Source: Paenisporosarcina macmurdoensis
Lineage (GTDB): Bacteria; Bacillota; Bacilli; Bacillales_A; Planococcaceae
Assembly (NCBI RefSeq): GCF_042658845.1
Contig: NZ_JBHSRI010000020.1
Span: 1-56,161, forward strand
Length of the DNA stretch: 56,161 nucleotides
Direction of reading: 5' to 3'
Shown here: positions 1-8,526 of the stretch, piece after piece
Layout: each line of letters starts with the position of its first letter
Numbering within the stretch: position 1 is the first letter of the stretch
Translations under genes and position numbers: made by a program
Notes under the pieces: generated by a model
What the model was told of the DNA's origin: nothing
Seen by the model: the letters and a program-made list of their open reading frames with translations, nothing else
The model's database searches: none

Positions 1-112
1 CCGCTTGTTAGTTGACGTTTTGCTGTTCAGTTTTCAAGGTTCATTAGTTGGCGTCGTTGTTTCAACAGCAACTCTTATATCTTAGCAAATCTTCATTGTC
101 ATGTCAACAAAA
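1..112 (-). promoter_or_regulatory. rRNA operon promoter and leader (reads off the left edge)
   Basis: On the minus strand there is a -35 TTGACA (107-102), a 17-bp spacer and a -10 TAAGAT (84-79). Downstream, at 44-24, is a stretch reading TTGAAAACTGAACA, typical of Bacillales rRNA leaders and 16S-23S spacers and resembling the antitermination boxA region. The 16S gene would begin beyond position 1. No coding sequence is visible between here and the terminator at 308. Confidence 0.75.
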
Positions 113-307
113 AGTTTTACTTATTCGTTTACCTCGTTGCGCTTAAATCAGCAACTCAATAAATATATCAGCCTGACTTATATAAGTCAACACTATTTCA
201 AAACCTTTTGTACTTTTTATTCTATCAGAATTTTCTGTAATTACAAGGGGTATTATATGGTACCTTCCTATCAATATCAAAAGCTATCAATAAGTAGTTT
301 TTCTTAT

Positions 308-345
308 AAAAAAACAGGGCATCACTTTAGAAAAGTGATGCCCTG
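308..345 (-). terminator. Terminator of the purine permease gene
   Basis: A perfect hairpin with stem GGGCATCACTTT/AAAGTGATGCCC is followed on the minus strand by seven T residues, 10 bp after the permease stop codon. Positions 113-307 show no gene or other recognisable element. Confidence 0.9.
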
Positions 346-355
346 CTTGAACTAC

Positions 356-1696
356 TTAATGACCTTCTACGAATACAAAGTATAATATGAACACTACAAA
401 CATTCCGTACATAATCGGATGGACCTTTTTAGCATTTCCGCTTAACAGCATCGTGATTGGATAGAACACAAATCCAATCGCGATTCCTGTAGCAATACTA
501 TACGTAAGAGGCATAGCGATAATCGTCAAGAATGCTGGTACTGCTATTTCGAATCTATTCCATTCAATTTTGTTTAATGTTGATACCATCAACACACCAA
601 CAATAATTAGTGCCGGTGCAGTTACTGCTGAGGTCATAACTGAAAGTACTGGCGAGAATAATAAAGCGAATAAGAAAAGTACACCCGTAACAATTGCAGC
701 AAATCCGGTTCGAGCCCCTGCAGCAACTCCAGCACTTGATTCAATATAAGAAGTTGTTGTTGATGTTCCGAAGATAGCTCCCGTTACAGTAGCTAATGAA
801 TCTGCAAGTAACGCTTTGCCTGCTCTTGGCAACTTGTTGTCTTTCATTAAACCTGCTTGGTTTGCAACAGCAACCAAAGTTCCTGCTGTGTCAAAGAAAT
901 CTACAAATAAGAATGTAAGAACAACAATTAAAAATTGAATGGTCATTAGTGAACCTGGATCATTCATGATTGGATCAAAAGCTACACCAAAAGTTGGAGC
1001 TACACTTGGAACCTTCCCTATTATAGAAGAAGGAACTTCTACTAAACTGAAAATCATTCCAGCTACAGCTGTTAAAAGCATACCGTAAAAGATACCACCT
1101 TTAATGCCGCGAACCATAAAGACTACAGTTAAAACTAAACCAAAGATTGCAAGTAACGTATTACCAGCAGATAAATCACCTAAGCCTACTAATGTAGCTT
1201 CGTTATTAACAATGATTCCTGCATTGCGTAAGCCGATAAATGTGATGAATAAACCAATACCCGCTCCAACCGCATATTTTAATTCAGCTGGAATGGCGTT
1301 AATGATGGTTTCCCGAACACCAGTTAATGAAAGAACAATAAAAATAAGTCCTGAAAATAGTACGCCCGTTAACGCTGTTTGCCAAGGAATGCCGTAAGTT
1401 AATATAACTGTATAAGCAAAAAATGCATTTAAGCCCATTCCGGGAGCAAGGGCTATTGGATACCTGGCTATGAGTCCCATAAAGAGTGATCCGACAGCCG
1501 CAGCTAAAGCAGTTGCCACAAACACCGCACCTGGATCCATTCGCATCGAGTCTGGTAAATCAGGTACTGAATTTAATGACAGTGTTAATGGATTAACGAT
1601 TAAGATATAAGCCATTGATAAGAACGTTGTTAATCCGCCGATAATCTCACGACGATAGTTTGTTCCAAGTTCTTCAAATTGAAAATACTTCTTCAT
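356..1696 (-). CDS. pbuG: Guanine/hypoxanthine permease, NCS2 AzgA-type (PbuG/PbuO-like)
   Basis: This 446-aa, very hydrophobic protein with about 12-14 predicted membrane segments begins MKKYFQFEELGTNYRREI and continues GGLTTFLSMAYILIVNP, the start expected for AzgA-type purine permeases. The family imports guanine and hypoxanthine by proton symport across the cytoplasmic membrane. Length agrees with B. subtilis PbuG (about 440 aa). The ATG at 1696 follows a GGAGG-like site. It lies downstream of guaA in the same direction but has its own guanine riboswitch and terminator leader, so excess guanine should switch off both import and GMP synthesis. PbuG versus PbuO cannot be settled from sequence alone, although the guaA neighbourhood matches pbuG. 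Confidence 0.88.
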   Translation of the reverse strand: MKKYFQFEELGTNYRREIIGGLTTFLSMAYILIVNPLTLSLNSVPDLPDSMRMDPGAVFVATALAAAVGSLFMGLIARYPIALAPGMGLNAFFAYTVILTYGIPWQTALTGVLFSGLIFIVLSLTGVRETIINAIPAELKYAVGAGIGLFITFIGLRNAGIIVNNEATLVGLGDLSAGNTLLAIFGLVLTVVFMVRGIKGGIFYGMLLTAVAGMIFSLVEVPSSIIGKVPSVAPTFGVAFDPIMNDPGSLMTIQFLIVVLTFLFVDFFDTAGTLVAVANQAGLMKDNKLPRAGKALLADSLATVTGAIFGTSTTTSYIESSAGVAAGARTGFAAIVTGVLFLFALLFSPVLSVMTSAVTAPALIIVGVLMVSTLNKIEWNRFEIAVPAFLTIIAMPLTYSIATGIAIGFVFYPITMLLSGNAKKVHPIMYGMFVVFILYFVFVEGH

Positions 1697-1786
1697 GTCT
1701 TTTCCTCCGTGTTGTCGTGTACACGTTTGTTTCTTCTATAGTAAGAAGTGGTTCGAACTTGAGTAGCTCTCTCCACTTTTTATTAC

Positions 1787-1822
1787 AAAACAAAAAGGCA
1801 TGCAACAAATAGTCGCATGCCT
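1787..1822 (-). terminator. Riboswitch-controlled terminator in the permease leader
   Basis: The stem AGGCATGC/GCATGCCT is followed by a T-rich tract on the minus strand, between the guanine aptamer and the permease start. Further upstream hairpins, 1858-1883 (stem AGAAAGACGGA/TCCGTCTTTCT) and about 1831-1852, sit between aptamer and terminator and could take part in an antiterminator switch. Confidence 0.75.
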
Positions 1823-1885
1823 CCGATTCTCTTACTAACAAAAGTTAATAAGAAGTAAGAAAGACGGAACGGTCCGTCTTTCTAA

Positions 1886-1955
1886 AATCGTAGTCGAGTC
1901 ATTTACGGTAACTCGGTAGAAACTTTCGGGCCATATTCCCGACATTATACGACGA
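1886..1955 (-). promoter_or_regulatory. Purine (guanine) riboswitch aptamer upstream of pbuG
   Basis: The minus strand carries the three-way purine aptamer: P1 TCGTA/TACGA, then TATAAT, P2 TCGGG/CCCGA around AATATGG, the core GTTTCTACC, P3 CGAGT/ACTCG with loop ACCGTAAA, and the 3' core GACTACG. The specificity base (equivalent of xpt position 74) is C, which predicts guanine/hypoxanthine rather than adenine binding. Ligand binding would favour the terminator at 1787-1822 and stop permease transcription. Confidence 0.93.
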
Positions 1956-2076
1956 CAGTATTTAATTTCAATAGTAATATAACATTTTTCAAAAGTAGTT
2001 TCAAGCGTTTTTCCGAACATTATTCAATAAAAAGGACATAAAGTTCGGAAATCACATTCTTTTCCAGTTGAACTTG

Positions 2077-3630
2077 TTATTCCCACTCAATCGTTGCTGG
2101 TGGCTTACTCGTAATGTCATACAGTACTCGGTTAATATGAGGAACTTCATTTACAATACGGACACTGATTTTCTCCAGAACATCCCATGGTACACGAGCC
2201 CAATCTGAAGTCATCCCATCGATAGATGTAACTGCACGAATTCCAATTGCGTAATCATACGTACGCGCATCTCCCATAACACCTACACTGCGAATGTCGG
2301 GTAGAACTGTGAAGTATTGCCAAATGTCGCGATCTAGACCTGCTTTACTTACTTCATCACGTAAGATCGCATCCGACTCACGTACAATTTCAAGTTTTTC
2401 TTCTGTAATAGCTCCTAAAACGCGAATTCCAAGACCAGGGCCTGGGAATGGTTGACGCCAAACGATTTCATCTGGCATACCAAGTTCTGTTCCAAGTGCA
2501 CGAACTTCGTCTTTAAATAACGTTTTTAATGGCTCAATTAACGTAAACTGCATATCTTCAGGTAATCCGCCTACATTGTGATGAGATTTGATTGTTTGAG
2601 CAGTAGCTGTTCCACTCTCGATAATATCTGTATAAAGTGTTCCTTGTGCAAGGAAGTCCATACCTTCAAGTTTAGCTGCCTCATCGTCAAATACATAAAT
2701 GAATTCATTACCGATAATTTTACGTTTTGTTTCAGGATCTGAGACACCCGTTAGTTTGCTCATGAAACGTTCTTGTGCATCAATTTTGATAACATTCATG
2801 TTGAAGCCGTCAGCGAAAGTCTTCATCACACTCTCCGCTTCACCTTTTCGAAGTAATCCGTGGTCGACAAACATACATGTTAATTGATCACCAATTGCTC
2901 TATGCAGTAATACGGCCACTACTGATGAATCTACTCCACCACTTAAAGCACATAATACTTTTTTATCGCCAACTTCATGACGAATTTTTTCGATTTCAAG
3001 TTCAATGAAGCTTTCCATTGACCAATCTCCTGTTGCTTTACAAATGCCAAATACAAATTGGCGTAGTAAGTCAATACCATAAACGGAGTGACGAACTTCT
3101 GGATGGAATTGAACAGCATAAAGGCCACGTGATTCATCAGCAATTGCGGCTACTGAACAAGATGGGCTAGTTGCGATTATATCGAAGCCTTCAGGTGCAA
3201 CTGTTACATGGTCACCATGACTCATCCATACCACTTGTTCGTTTGGAAGGTCTTTAAATAGAGGACTTTCTTTAACAACTGTAATTTCAGATTTCCCGTA
3301 TTCACGACGTGAAGCTTTTTCAACTTTACCGCCAAAGTGAAGTGACATTAATTGCATACCGTAACAAATTCCAAGTATAGGCACGTTTAAATCAAAAATT
3401 GCAGGGTCCACTTGAAATGCATTTTCATCGTAAACCGAATTTGGTCCACCAGAGAAAATAATACCTGTTGCATTCATCGCTTTAATATCTTCAGCCGTTA
3501 TTGTGTGTGGAAGTAATTCACTATAAACACCAAATTCACGAATACGACGAGTAATTAATTGGTTGTACTGACTACCAAAATCAAGCACGACGATCTTTTC
3601 TTGTTCTTTTAACATAGGAGTTAATGACAA
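2077..3630 (-). CDS. guaA: GMP synthase (glutamine-hydrolysing)
   Basis: The enzyme converts XMP, ATP and glutamine to GMP in the cytosol. An N-terminal class-I glutamine amidotransferase domain shows GICYGMQLM with the nucleophile Cys and FHPEVRHS with the catalytic His. The ATP-pyrophosphatase domain shows the P-loop ALSGGVDSS, and the C-terminal dimerisation domain ends KPPATIEWE, the invariant family end. The open frame reaches a GTG at 3639, but GAGGTG overlaps that codon; the same site is 6 nt from a TTG at 3630, which I take as the start (517 aa; B. subtilis has 513). A further in-frame ATG lies at 3615. The long leader holds a guanine riboswitch and further structure, so guanine should repress this gene. 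Confidence 0.95.
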   Translation of the reverse strand: MSLTPMLKEQEKIVVLDFGSQYNQLITRRIREFGVYSELLPHTITAEDIKAMNATGIIFSGGPNSVYDENAFQVDPAIFDLNVPILGICYGMQLMSLHFGGKVEKASRREYGKSEITVVKESPLFKDLPNEQVVWMSHGDHVTVAPEGFDIIATSPSCSVAAIADESRGLYAVQFHPEVRHSVYGIDLLRQFVFGICKATGDWSMESFIELEIEKIRHEVGDKKVLCALSGGVDSSVVAVLLHRAIGDQLTCMFVDHGLLRKGEAESVMKTFADGFNMNVIKIDAQERFMSKLTGVSDPETKRKIIGNEFIYVFDDEAAKLEGMDFLAQGTLYTDIIESGTATAQTIKSHHNVGGLPEDMQFTLIEPLKTLFKDEVRALGTELGMPDEIVWRQPFPGPGLGIRVLGAITEEKLEIVRESDAILRDEVSKAGLDRDIWQYFTVLPDIRSVGVMGDARTYDYAIGIRAVTSIDGMTSDWARVPWDVLEKISVRIVNEVPHINRVLYDITSKPPATIEWE

Positions 3631-3669
3631 TTCGTACACCTCTTCACTTGGTTTTCCGGACCCTATTAA

Positions 3670-3848
3670 TAGAAAAAACGCGTACGAAAGAGAACCTTTC
3701 TACGCGTTCTTTTGCTCTACATAAGAAAAGCACAAAGTGTCATGGATGTCTGCCTCCCTAGCTAAAAGAACCGATTTAGAAATCGATTTGTAAAGCTAAG
3801 GTGAAGACTAACGCTTGGAGCTCAAACAAAAATGTCTGTTCTTAATTA
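3670..3848 (-). ncRNA. Structured segment between riboswitch and guaA; candidate 6S-like RNA
   Basis: After the riboswitch terminator the minus strand has about 180 nt of conserved-looking sequence before the 3672-3710 terminator. The centre folds as a long imperfect hairpin: CCTTAGCT pairs with AGCTAGGG, enclosing AATCGATT/AATCGGTT. The arm GTTAGTCTTCACCTTAGCTT resembles, from memory, the 5' arm of B. subtilis 6S-1 RNA (ACACCTAGTTTTG region, template for product RNA). It also contains GGGAGG followed 9 nt later by an eight-codon frame MTLCAFLM, so a leader-peptide attenuator is an alternative. Length with terminator suits 6S RNA, but identity is unproven. Confidence 0.4.
3672..3710 (-). terminator. 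Intrinsic terminator just upstream of guaA
   Basis: On the minus strand, stem AACGCGTA/TACGCGTT is followed by TTTTTT, about 35 nt before the guaA ribosome binding site. It either ends a small RNA encoded in the leader or acts as a second attenuator of guaA. Confidence 0.75.
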
Positions 3849-3849
3849 A

Positions 3850-3968
3850 AAAGGCGAATACAAACAAACGTCCATTTAATAGACGTAGCTGCATTCGCCT
3901 TCATAGTCAAGTCATTTTCGGCAACTTGGTAGAAACATCCGAACCGTATTATCGGACATATATAAGGG
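3850..3968 (-). promoter_or_regulatory. Guanine riboswitch with terminator, guaA leader
   Basis: The aptamer (3968-3896, minus strand) shows P1 CCTT.TATA/TATGAAGG, P2 TCCG/CGGA, the GTTTCTACC core, P3 CAAGT/ACTTG and the 3' core GACTATG. The specificity base is C, predicting guanine. Immediately downstream a hairpin at 3902-3850 (AAGGCGAAT pairing with ATTCGCCTT, inner stem ACGTC/GACGT) ends in TTTTT and shares its 5' strand with P1. This is the standard terminator arrangement for a ligand-off switch. Confidence 0.92.
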
Positions 3969-4019
3969 CAAACCGGTCTGTGTAATTTTTCTCAATTCTA
4001 CAGGTAGTTTGAAGTAAAA

Positions 4020-6221
4020 TCAACCGCTTGTCCGATTGATTAAATTTTCCCAACTTTCTCTCAGTTCCAACCATTCGTGCGACTCGATTTCACTTCCATA
4101 AAAGCCCTTTTCATAGGCAGTCGTTAATGTTTTCATATCCCTAGTACCGAAGAATCCATCGACGTAGTTTGCATACGATTGAAGTGTCTGTCCTTCATTA
4201 CGTGAAACACCATATAAAGACAGTTGTTTTAATAATCGATGGTAGCTCGATTCAAAAGAATTCCAATCGTCTTTCCGTAATCGATAGTATGGCACTAATA
4301 GTTTAGGCATCCATTTTTGTCTTATACGGTACAAAACTATGCCAATTGCTATTGCAATAATACTCCAAAGAATAATGCGGCCACGATTATCTGAAACCCA
4401 ATCCACACTATTTTTCATTATTTCTGTAAAACGTTCAGAGATAGATTTGTTATCACCAGCAGCATCCGGTGTTGCTGGTTTATCGGGTTTTGGCGGTGCT
4501 ACTTGTTCTTCAGGCGGTTCTGTAGCGCCTGATTCAATATCAAAATCAATATTTCCTGCTCTACTAAATCCAATAGTGGGTTCAAATGGCATCCATCCGA
4601 TTCCTGGTAAATAGGCCTCAACCCAAGAATGGGCGTTATTGTTTGTTACTTGGTAAAACCTATCCCCGTTGTCATTTACCATTTGTTCTCCTTCAGCAAA
4701 TCCTTTTACCCAACGGGCCGGGATATCTAAAGAACGAAGCATGACTACCATGGATGTAGAGAAGTTATCACAATATCCTCGTTTTGTATCAAATAAGAAT
4801 TGATCTACATAATCTTGGTCTGCTTCTGGGATACTTATATTTTGTTGATCGTAAACGAAGCCATTTCTAGCAAAGTATCGTTCAATTGCTCGAGCTTTAT
4901 CATACAAATTGGTTTCTTCTTGGGTAATTGATTGTGCTAGTTCACTAACACGCTCGGGTAATGCCTCTGGTACCTGTAAATAACGATCAAACTCTGACCC
5001 TAATTCAGTTAAAGACGCAGCAGAAGTTCCACGCAAAGCGGTTAAACTATAAGTCGGTTCACTGAAAGAAATACTATATTCATTTAATGCTACCGTATCG
5101 TTTTCTTGGTACGTTTCAATTTTTTGCGTATTCGTTGAAACCGAGAAACTTGTCCCATCCTGTGCATCAGCTGTAACTGAACCATACGGATACATTAAGA
5201 ATGGATATTGTAATTCAAACGTATATTGTGCCACATCTTGATCTTCTGCAGGTCCCGTTGTAAAACCGGTATCAATCGTGTCACCTTCGTTATAGGTTAG
5301 CGTTTCATTTGAAGAATCAACCGATTGTTCCCAACCCTTAGATGTGTAAGTATCTTTGGTTTCGATTTTCCAGTACTGACCTGTTTTCACGACCGCTTCA
5401 AATACAACGGTAGAATCAGATTGGAATCCTCCTCCTAATACGGAATCATCTTCTCCGTAACCGATTTTCCGTATTCCACCTACACCACCTGGTCTTGAAC
5501 CTGCCCCTTCAGCAAATGATTGAAGAAAAGGAACTGGATCGTTCCATAAAGCATCTGCTTTTGGAAGGACATAACCGAGGGCACCACTAAATGCCACTAT
5601 CATAATGAGCGGAACCACAAGAGATCCATATTTCTCACTAGTCACAGATAGATGATTTTGTTGAAGAATTTTTGCTACTTTTAATAGGCCAGATAATAAC
5701 AAGCCTAAAATCATAACGCGCAAAATGGCTCCATCGCCTACATAGGGGCTAAATGTATCCAGTGCTGCAATAAATACTACGGCCATGAAGAAAAACAAGA
5801 AAATATTCATACGTACACTTATCCAATGATGAATTAAATAAGCTGTCATCCATAAAAGGGAGAAAAATAGTACGGTCCTAAAACTATTCGTAACGGCTGT
5901 CCAATCTCGTGTGACTAGCGCGCTCGTATTGGTCATTAAATCGTTGTACAGAAACGAAATGGCTTCTCCTGTGAAGAATACTTCATTCGTATAAATAACT
6001 ACGAGAACCCAAGCAATATAAAATAGTTTACCTGGACCTGATAGCCACCAAGAGACAGAGAAAAAGCTAAAAACCAGACATAGCACGATGAAGGCTATGA
6101 AAATAGATAAATAGTTTGTATTCGTTAATTCCAAGACCGGTAGTAACCATTCCCGTAACAGGAAGAATACTAGTATATAAAATATCGCTTGTAGCCATTT
6201 ATTTTGAAAGTTGTTTTTCAT
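4020..6221 (-). CDS. yebA: Membrane transglutaminase-like protein (YebA-type, DUF3488/DUF4129)
   Basis: The 733-aa membrane protein has five to six N-terminal transmembrane segments (about residues 10-220), a large extracytoplasmic region and one more membrane segment near 615-635 before a cytosolic DUF4129-type tail. The transglutaminase/protease-like core shows Cys484 in RGYCDNFSTS, His531 in NNNAHSWVEAYLPG and an acidic residue at 547 in MPFEPT. Its role is unknown; in this context the family is thought to act with DUF58 and MoxR partners in protein or envelope processing. The ATG at 6221 overlaps the DUF58 stop by 4 nt (ATGA), so the two are translationally coupled. Order moxR-DUF58-TGase-guaA matches B. 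subtilis yeaC-yeaD-yebA-guaA. Confidence 0.88.
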   Translation of the reverse strand: MKNNFQNKWLQAIFYILVFFLLREWLLPVLELTNTNYLSIFIAFIVLCLVFSFFSVSWWLSGPGKLFYIAWVLVVIYTNEVFFTGEAISFLYNDLMTNTSALVTRDWTAVTNSFRTVLFFSLLWMTAYLIHHWISVRMNIFLFFFMAVVFIAALDTFSPYVGDGAILRVMILGLLLSGLLKVAKILQQNHLSVTSEKYGSLVVPLIMIVAFSGALGYVLPKADALWNDPVPFLQSFAEGAGSRPGGVGGIRKIGYGEDDSVLGGGFQSDSTVVFEAVVKTGQYWKIETKDTYTSKGWEQSVDSSNETLTYNEGDTIDTGFTTGPAEDQDVAQYTFELQYPFLMYPYGSVTADAQDGTSFSVSTNTQKIETYQENDTVALNEYSISFSEPTYSLTALRGTSAASLTELGSEFDRYLQVPEALPERVSELAQSITQEETNLYDKARAIERYFARNGFVYDQQNISIPEADQDYVDQFLFDTKRGYCDNFSTSMVVMLRSLDIPARWVKGFAEGEQMVNDNGDRFYQVTNNNAHSWVEAYLPGIGWMPFEPTIGFSRAGNIDFDIESGATEPPEEQVAPPKPDKPATPDAAGDNKSISERFTEIMKNSVDWVSDNRGRIILWSIIAIAIGIVLYRIRQKWMPKLLVPYYRLRKDDWNSFESSYHRLLKQLSLYGVSRNEGQTLQSYANYVDGFFGTRDMKTLTTAYEKGFYGSEIESHEWLELRESWENLINRTSG

Positions 6222-7432
6222 GAGCGTCCTACCTCCGTAAAGGCATTTGCGAAATGATCTTGAGAAAGCACGTGAAGAATCATTCCTCTCGATCGAGCAA
6301 GTTGATGCATAGTTATTGCTTGTTTTGATAGTTTTTCGCCTTTCTTAACAACGATAAAAACTGTACATTGACGCAAGTTTTTTGCAGCTCTAGGAATTGC
6401 ATCAATTAGTCCTGCAGTCAAATCTCCAGTGATAAGTAAAACAGATGTAGCATTTGACATAGCTGGGTCATTTGGCAAAACTTGTTCAATTGGCTTTTTC
6501 AAATCCGCTTCCACTTTGGCCAAGTGAAACATGGTTCGTTGCAGTTGATCTTCACCTTGAATTGCGGGGAAATAAAACCGGCTAGCTCCTAAGGACAAAA
6601 ATGCAGCACTAGCTTGGTTTCGTACAACCGCGTGCAACACCGATGCCGTCAATTCTATTTGTTCTTCAAAATTATCCGAAGCTTTTCGATCCATTAAGAT
6701 GAATAAATCTTGTGATTGTCTATCTTCAAACTCTTTTGTACGTAGCGTTTGTGTACGGGCAAAAGATTTCCAATGAATCCATGAAACTCGATCACCTGGT
6801 TGGTAGTCACGAACGCCTACCGCCATGGTCGTATCTTTCACAATGGCGAATGGCGATGCAGCCGCTCCTTGATCGTAGCGAGTTTCAATGGGCATATAAA
6901 TCATGTCTGTCACGTTCGGATAAACAATGACTGTTTGTTTTAATGGAAGGACAACCGATTTTTTGACCCAACCGAAAAAGTCACTTACCGTAATTTCAAC
7001 TCCATCCAAAGCATGTTCCCCACGTGGCATATGATCAATTTCATACGTCCACTCAATCGTTTGGCGAATCCCTAACATTTTAACTGTTTTCAATTGGCTT
7101 TCTGCATGACGAATTAGTTGAGGGCTTTGTGTCAGCTCTTTTATAACTAAATAGAGCATGGGAAAACGAGAAGTCCTTTTTAGCTTCACCGTGACGACAA
7201 GCTTTCCGCCTTTTCGTATTTGAGCGGTTTGAATATAGCGTTCGGCTTGTATTTTCGATATGGGAATAAAGAAAAATACAATGGAGTATACCGCAAAAGG
7301 CAGAACCGTATAAAAAATAAACCAGCTTACGAAGCCCCCTTGAAACATAGCAAAGGAAAACGAAAAGATTAATAGAAAGATGACAAACAAGAGACGCCAT
7401 CCAAGTCCAAACGAAAGTTTTATTCGCCTCAT
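6218..7432 (-). CDS. yeaD: DUF58 domain protein (YeaD-like)
   Basis: The 404-aa protein has two membrane segments close to the N-terminus (about 10-55), then a soluble region with the DUF58 signature PGDRVSWIHWKSFART followed by KEFEDRQSQDLFILMD, the start of a von Willebrand A-like fold. DUF58 proteins are partners of MoxR AAA ATPases; the biochemical role is not established. It overlaps the upstream MoxR stop and the downstream transglutaminase start by 4 nt each, so the three genes form one translationally coupled operon. Confidence 0.87.
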   Translation of the reverse strand: MRRIKLSFGLGWRLLFVIFLLIFSFSFAMFQGGFVSWFIFYTVLPFAVYSIVFFFIPISKIQAERYIQTAQIRKGGKLVVTVKLKRTSRFPMLYLVIKELTQSPQLIRHAESQLKTVKMLGIRQTIEWTYEIDHMPRGEHALDGVEITVSDFFGWVKKSVVLPLKQTVIVYPNVTDMIYMPIETRYDQGAAASPFAIVKDTTMAVGVRDYQPGDRVSWIHWKSFARTQTLRTKEFEDRQSQDLFILMDRKASDNFEEQIELTASVLHAVVRNQASAAFLSLGASRFYFPAIQGEDQLQRTMFHLAKVEADLKKPIEQVLPNDPAMSNATSVLLITGDLTAGLIDAIPRAAKNLRQCTVFIVVKKGEKLSKQAITMHQLARSRGMILHVLSQDHFANAFTEVGRS

Positions 7433-8379
7433 TGTTTAACGAGCCTCTTAATAGGGACATTTGTTTTCGCTAAAATTCGTTCAACAATTTCTTCGGGTGT
7501 GATCCCGTCATATCGAGCTTCTGAACGTAAAATCATTCGATGACTAAACACAAATGGCGCTAAATATTGAATATCATCTGGCGTAACAAAGTCGCGTCCT
7601 TTTAACATGGCATATGCTTGTGATGCTTTCATTAATGCTAGTGATCCACGAGGACTAACGCCTAGGTAGACATAGGAATCTTTTCTAGTTCGGTTCGCCA
7701 AATCAACAATGTAATTTTTGATCGTATCATCGACTAATACAGCCTTCACTTCTTTTTGCAACAGAATTAAGTCTTCGACGGACATAACAGAGCTTAGATC
7801 TTCAATTGGTGCTGACTTTTCAGCCCGTTTTAATACTTCAATTTCTTCTGCATGAGTAGGATATCCCATTCGAAGTTTCAATAAAAATCGGTCTAATTGG
7901 GCTTCAGGTAGGGGATAAGTACCTTCATAATCAATGGGGTTTTGCGTTGCCATGACAAAAAACGGCTTCGGAATATTCATCGTTACGCCATCGACAGTGA
8001 CCGTTGCCTCTTCCATTCCTTCAAGTAGTGCGGATTGTGTTTTTGGTGACGTACGATTGATTTCGTCTGCTAGTACGATATTCCCCATAATTGGACCTGG
8101 TCTAAATTCAAATTCCATATCTTTTGGATTATAGATGGATACACCAATTACATCTGAAGGTAGTAAATCAGGGGTAAATTGAATTCGTTTGAATTGAGCT
8201 CCAACTGATTTCGCTAATGCACGGACCATTATTGTTTTCCCAACACCTGGTACATCTTCAAGTAACACATGTCCTTGTGCAATCAACGCAACTACACTTA
8301 ACTCTGCAATATTTCGTTTCCCTATCATTACTCGTTCAATATTATCTACGATTGCATGTATTTTCTCCTGGTTATTCAT
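7429..8379 (-). CDS. yeaC: MoxR-family AAA+ ATPase (YeaC-like)
   Basis: This 316-aa ATPase shows Walker A EDVPGVGKT (GVGKT at 45-49), Walker B IVLADEINR (105-109), sensor 1 VMATQNP and the C-terminal lid AAA_lid_2 region SPRGSLAL. MoxR ATPases act as chaperones that help assemble or activate complexes with vWA/DUF58 partners. It is the first gene of the moxR-DUF58-TGase operon, and its stop overlaps the DUF58 ATG. The ATG at 8379 sits shortly after a G-rich site. The substrate is unknown. Confidence 0.9.
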   Translation of the reverse strand: MNNQEKIHAIVDNIERVMIGKRNIAELSVVALIAQGHVLLEDVPGVGKTIMVRALAKSVGAQFKRIQFTPDLLPSDVIGVSIYNPKDMEFEFRPGPIMGNIVLADEINRTSPKTQSALLEGMEEATVTVDGVTMNIPKPFFVMATQNPIDYEGTYPLPEAQLDRFLLKLRMGYPTHAEEIEVLKRAEKSAPIEDLSSVMSVEDLILLQKEVKAVLVDDTIKNYIVDLANRTRKDSYVYLGVSPRGSLALMKASQAYAMLKGRDFVTPDDIQYLAPFVFSHRMILRSEARYDGITPEEIVERILAKTNVPIKRLVKQ

Positions 8380-8488
8380 CTATTTATTCCCCCAATTGTC
8401 CCACTAAGTTTTTATACTTGTTTGAAAATTAACACATTATAGCACTAGTCTACCTAAAATTTCCCTACTTCACAACTTATTAGAGTAC

Positions 8489-8522
8489 AAAAAAACACAC
8501 TTAACGTTTGCTAAGTGTGTTC
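8489..8522 (-). terminator. Terminator of the pncB-nadE operon
   Basis: Stem ACACACTTA/TAAGTGTGT followed by T7 on the minus strand, just after the nadE stop. Confidence 0.9.
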
Positions 8523-8526
8523 GATA

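Noticed and set aside
101..385. Rightward 94-aa protein at the left edge
   Set aside because: It overlaps the rRNA promoter and the permease terminator, has no ribosome site and has no protein-like features.
1858..1883. Independent terminator upstream of pbuG
   Set aside because: The stem is perfect, but no T-run follows on either strand; it is more likely part of the riboswitch expression platform.
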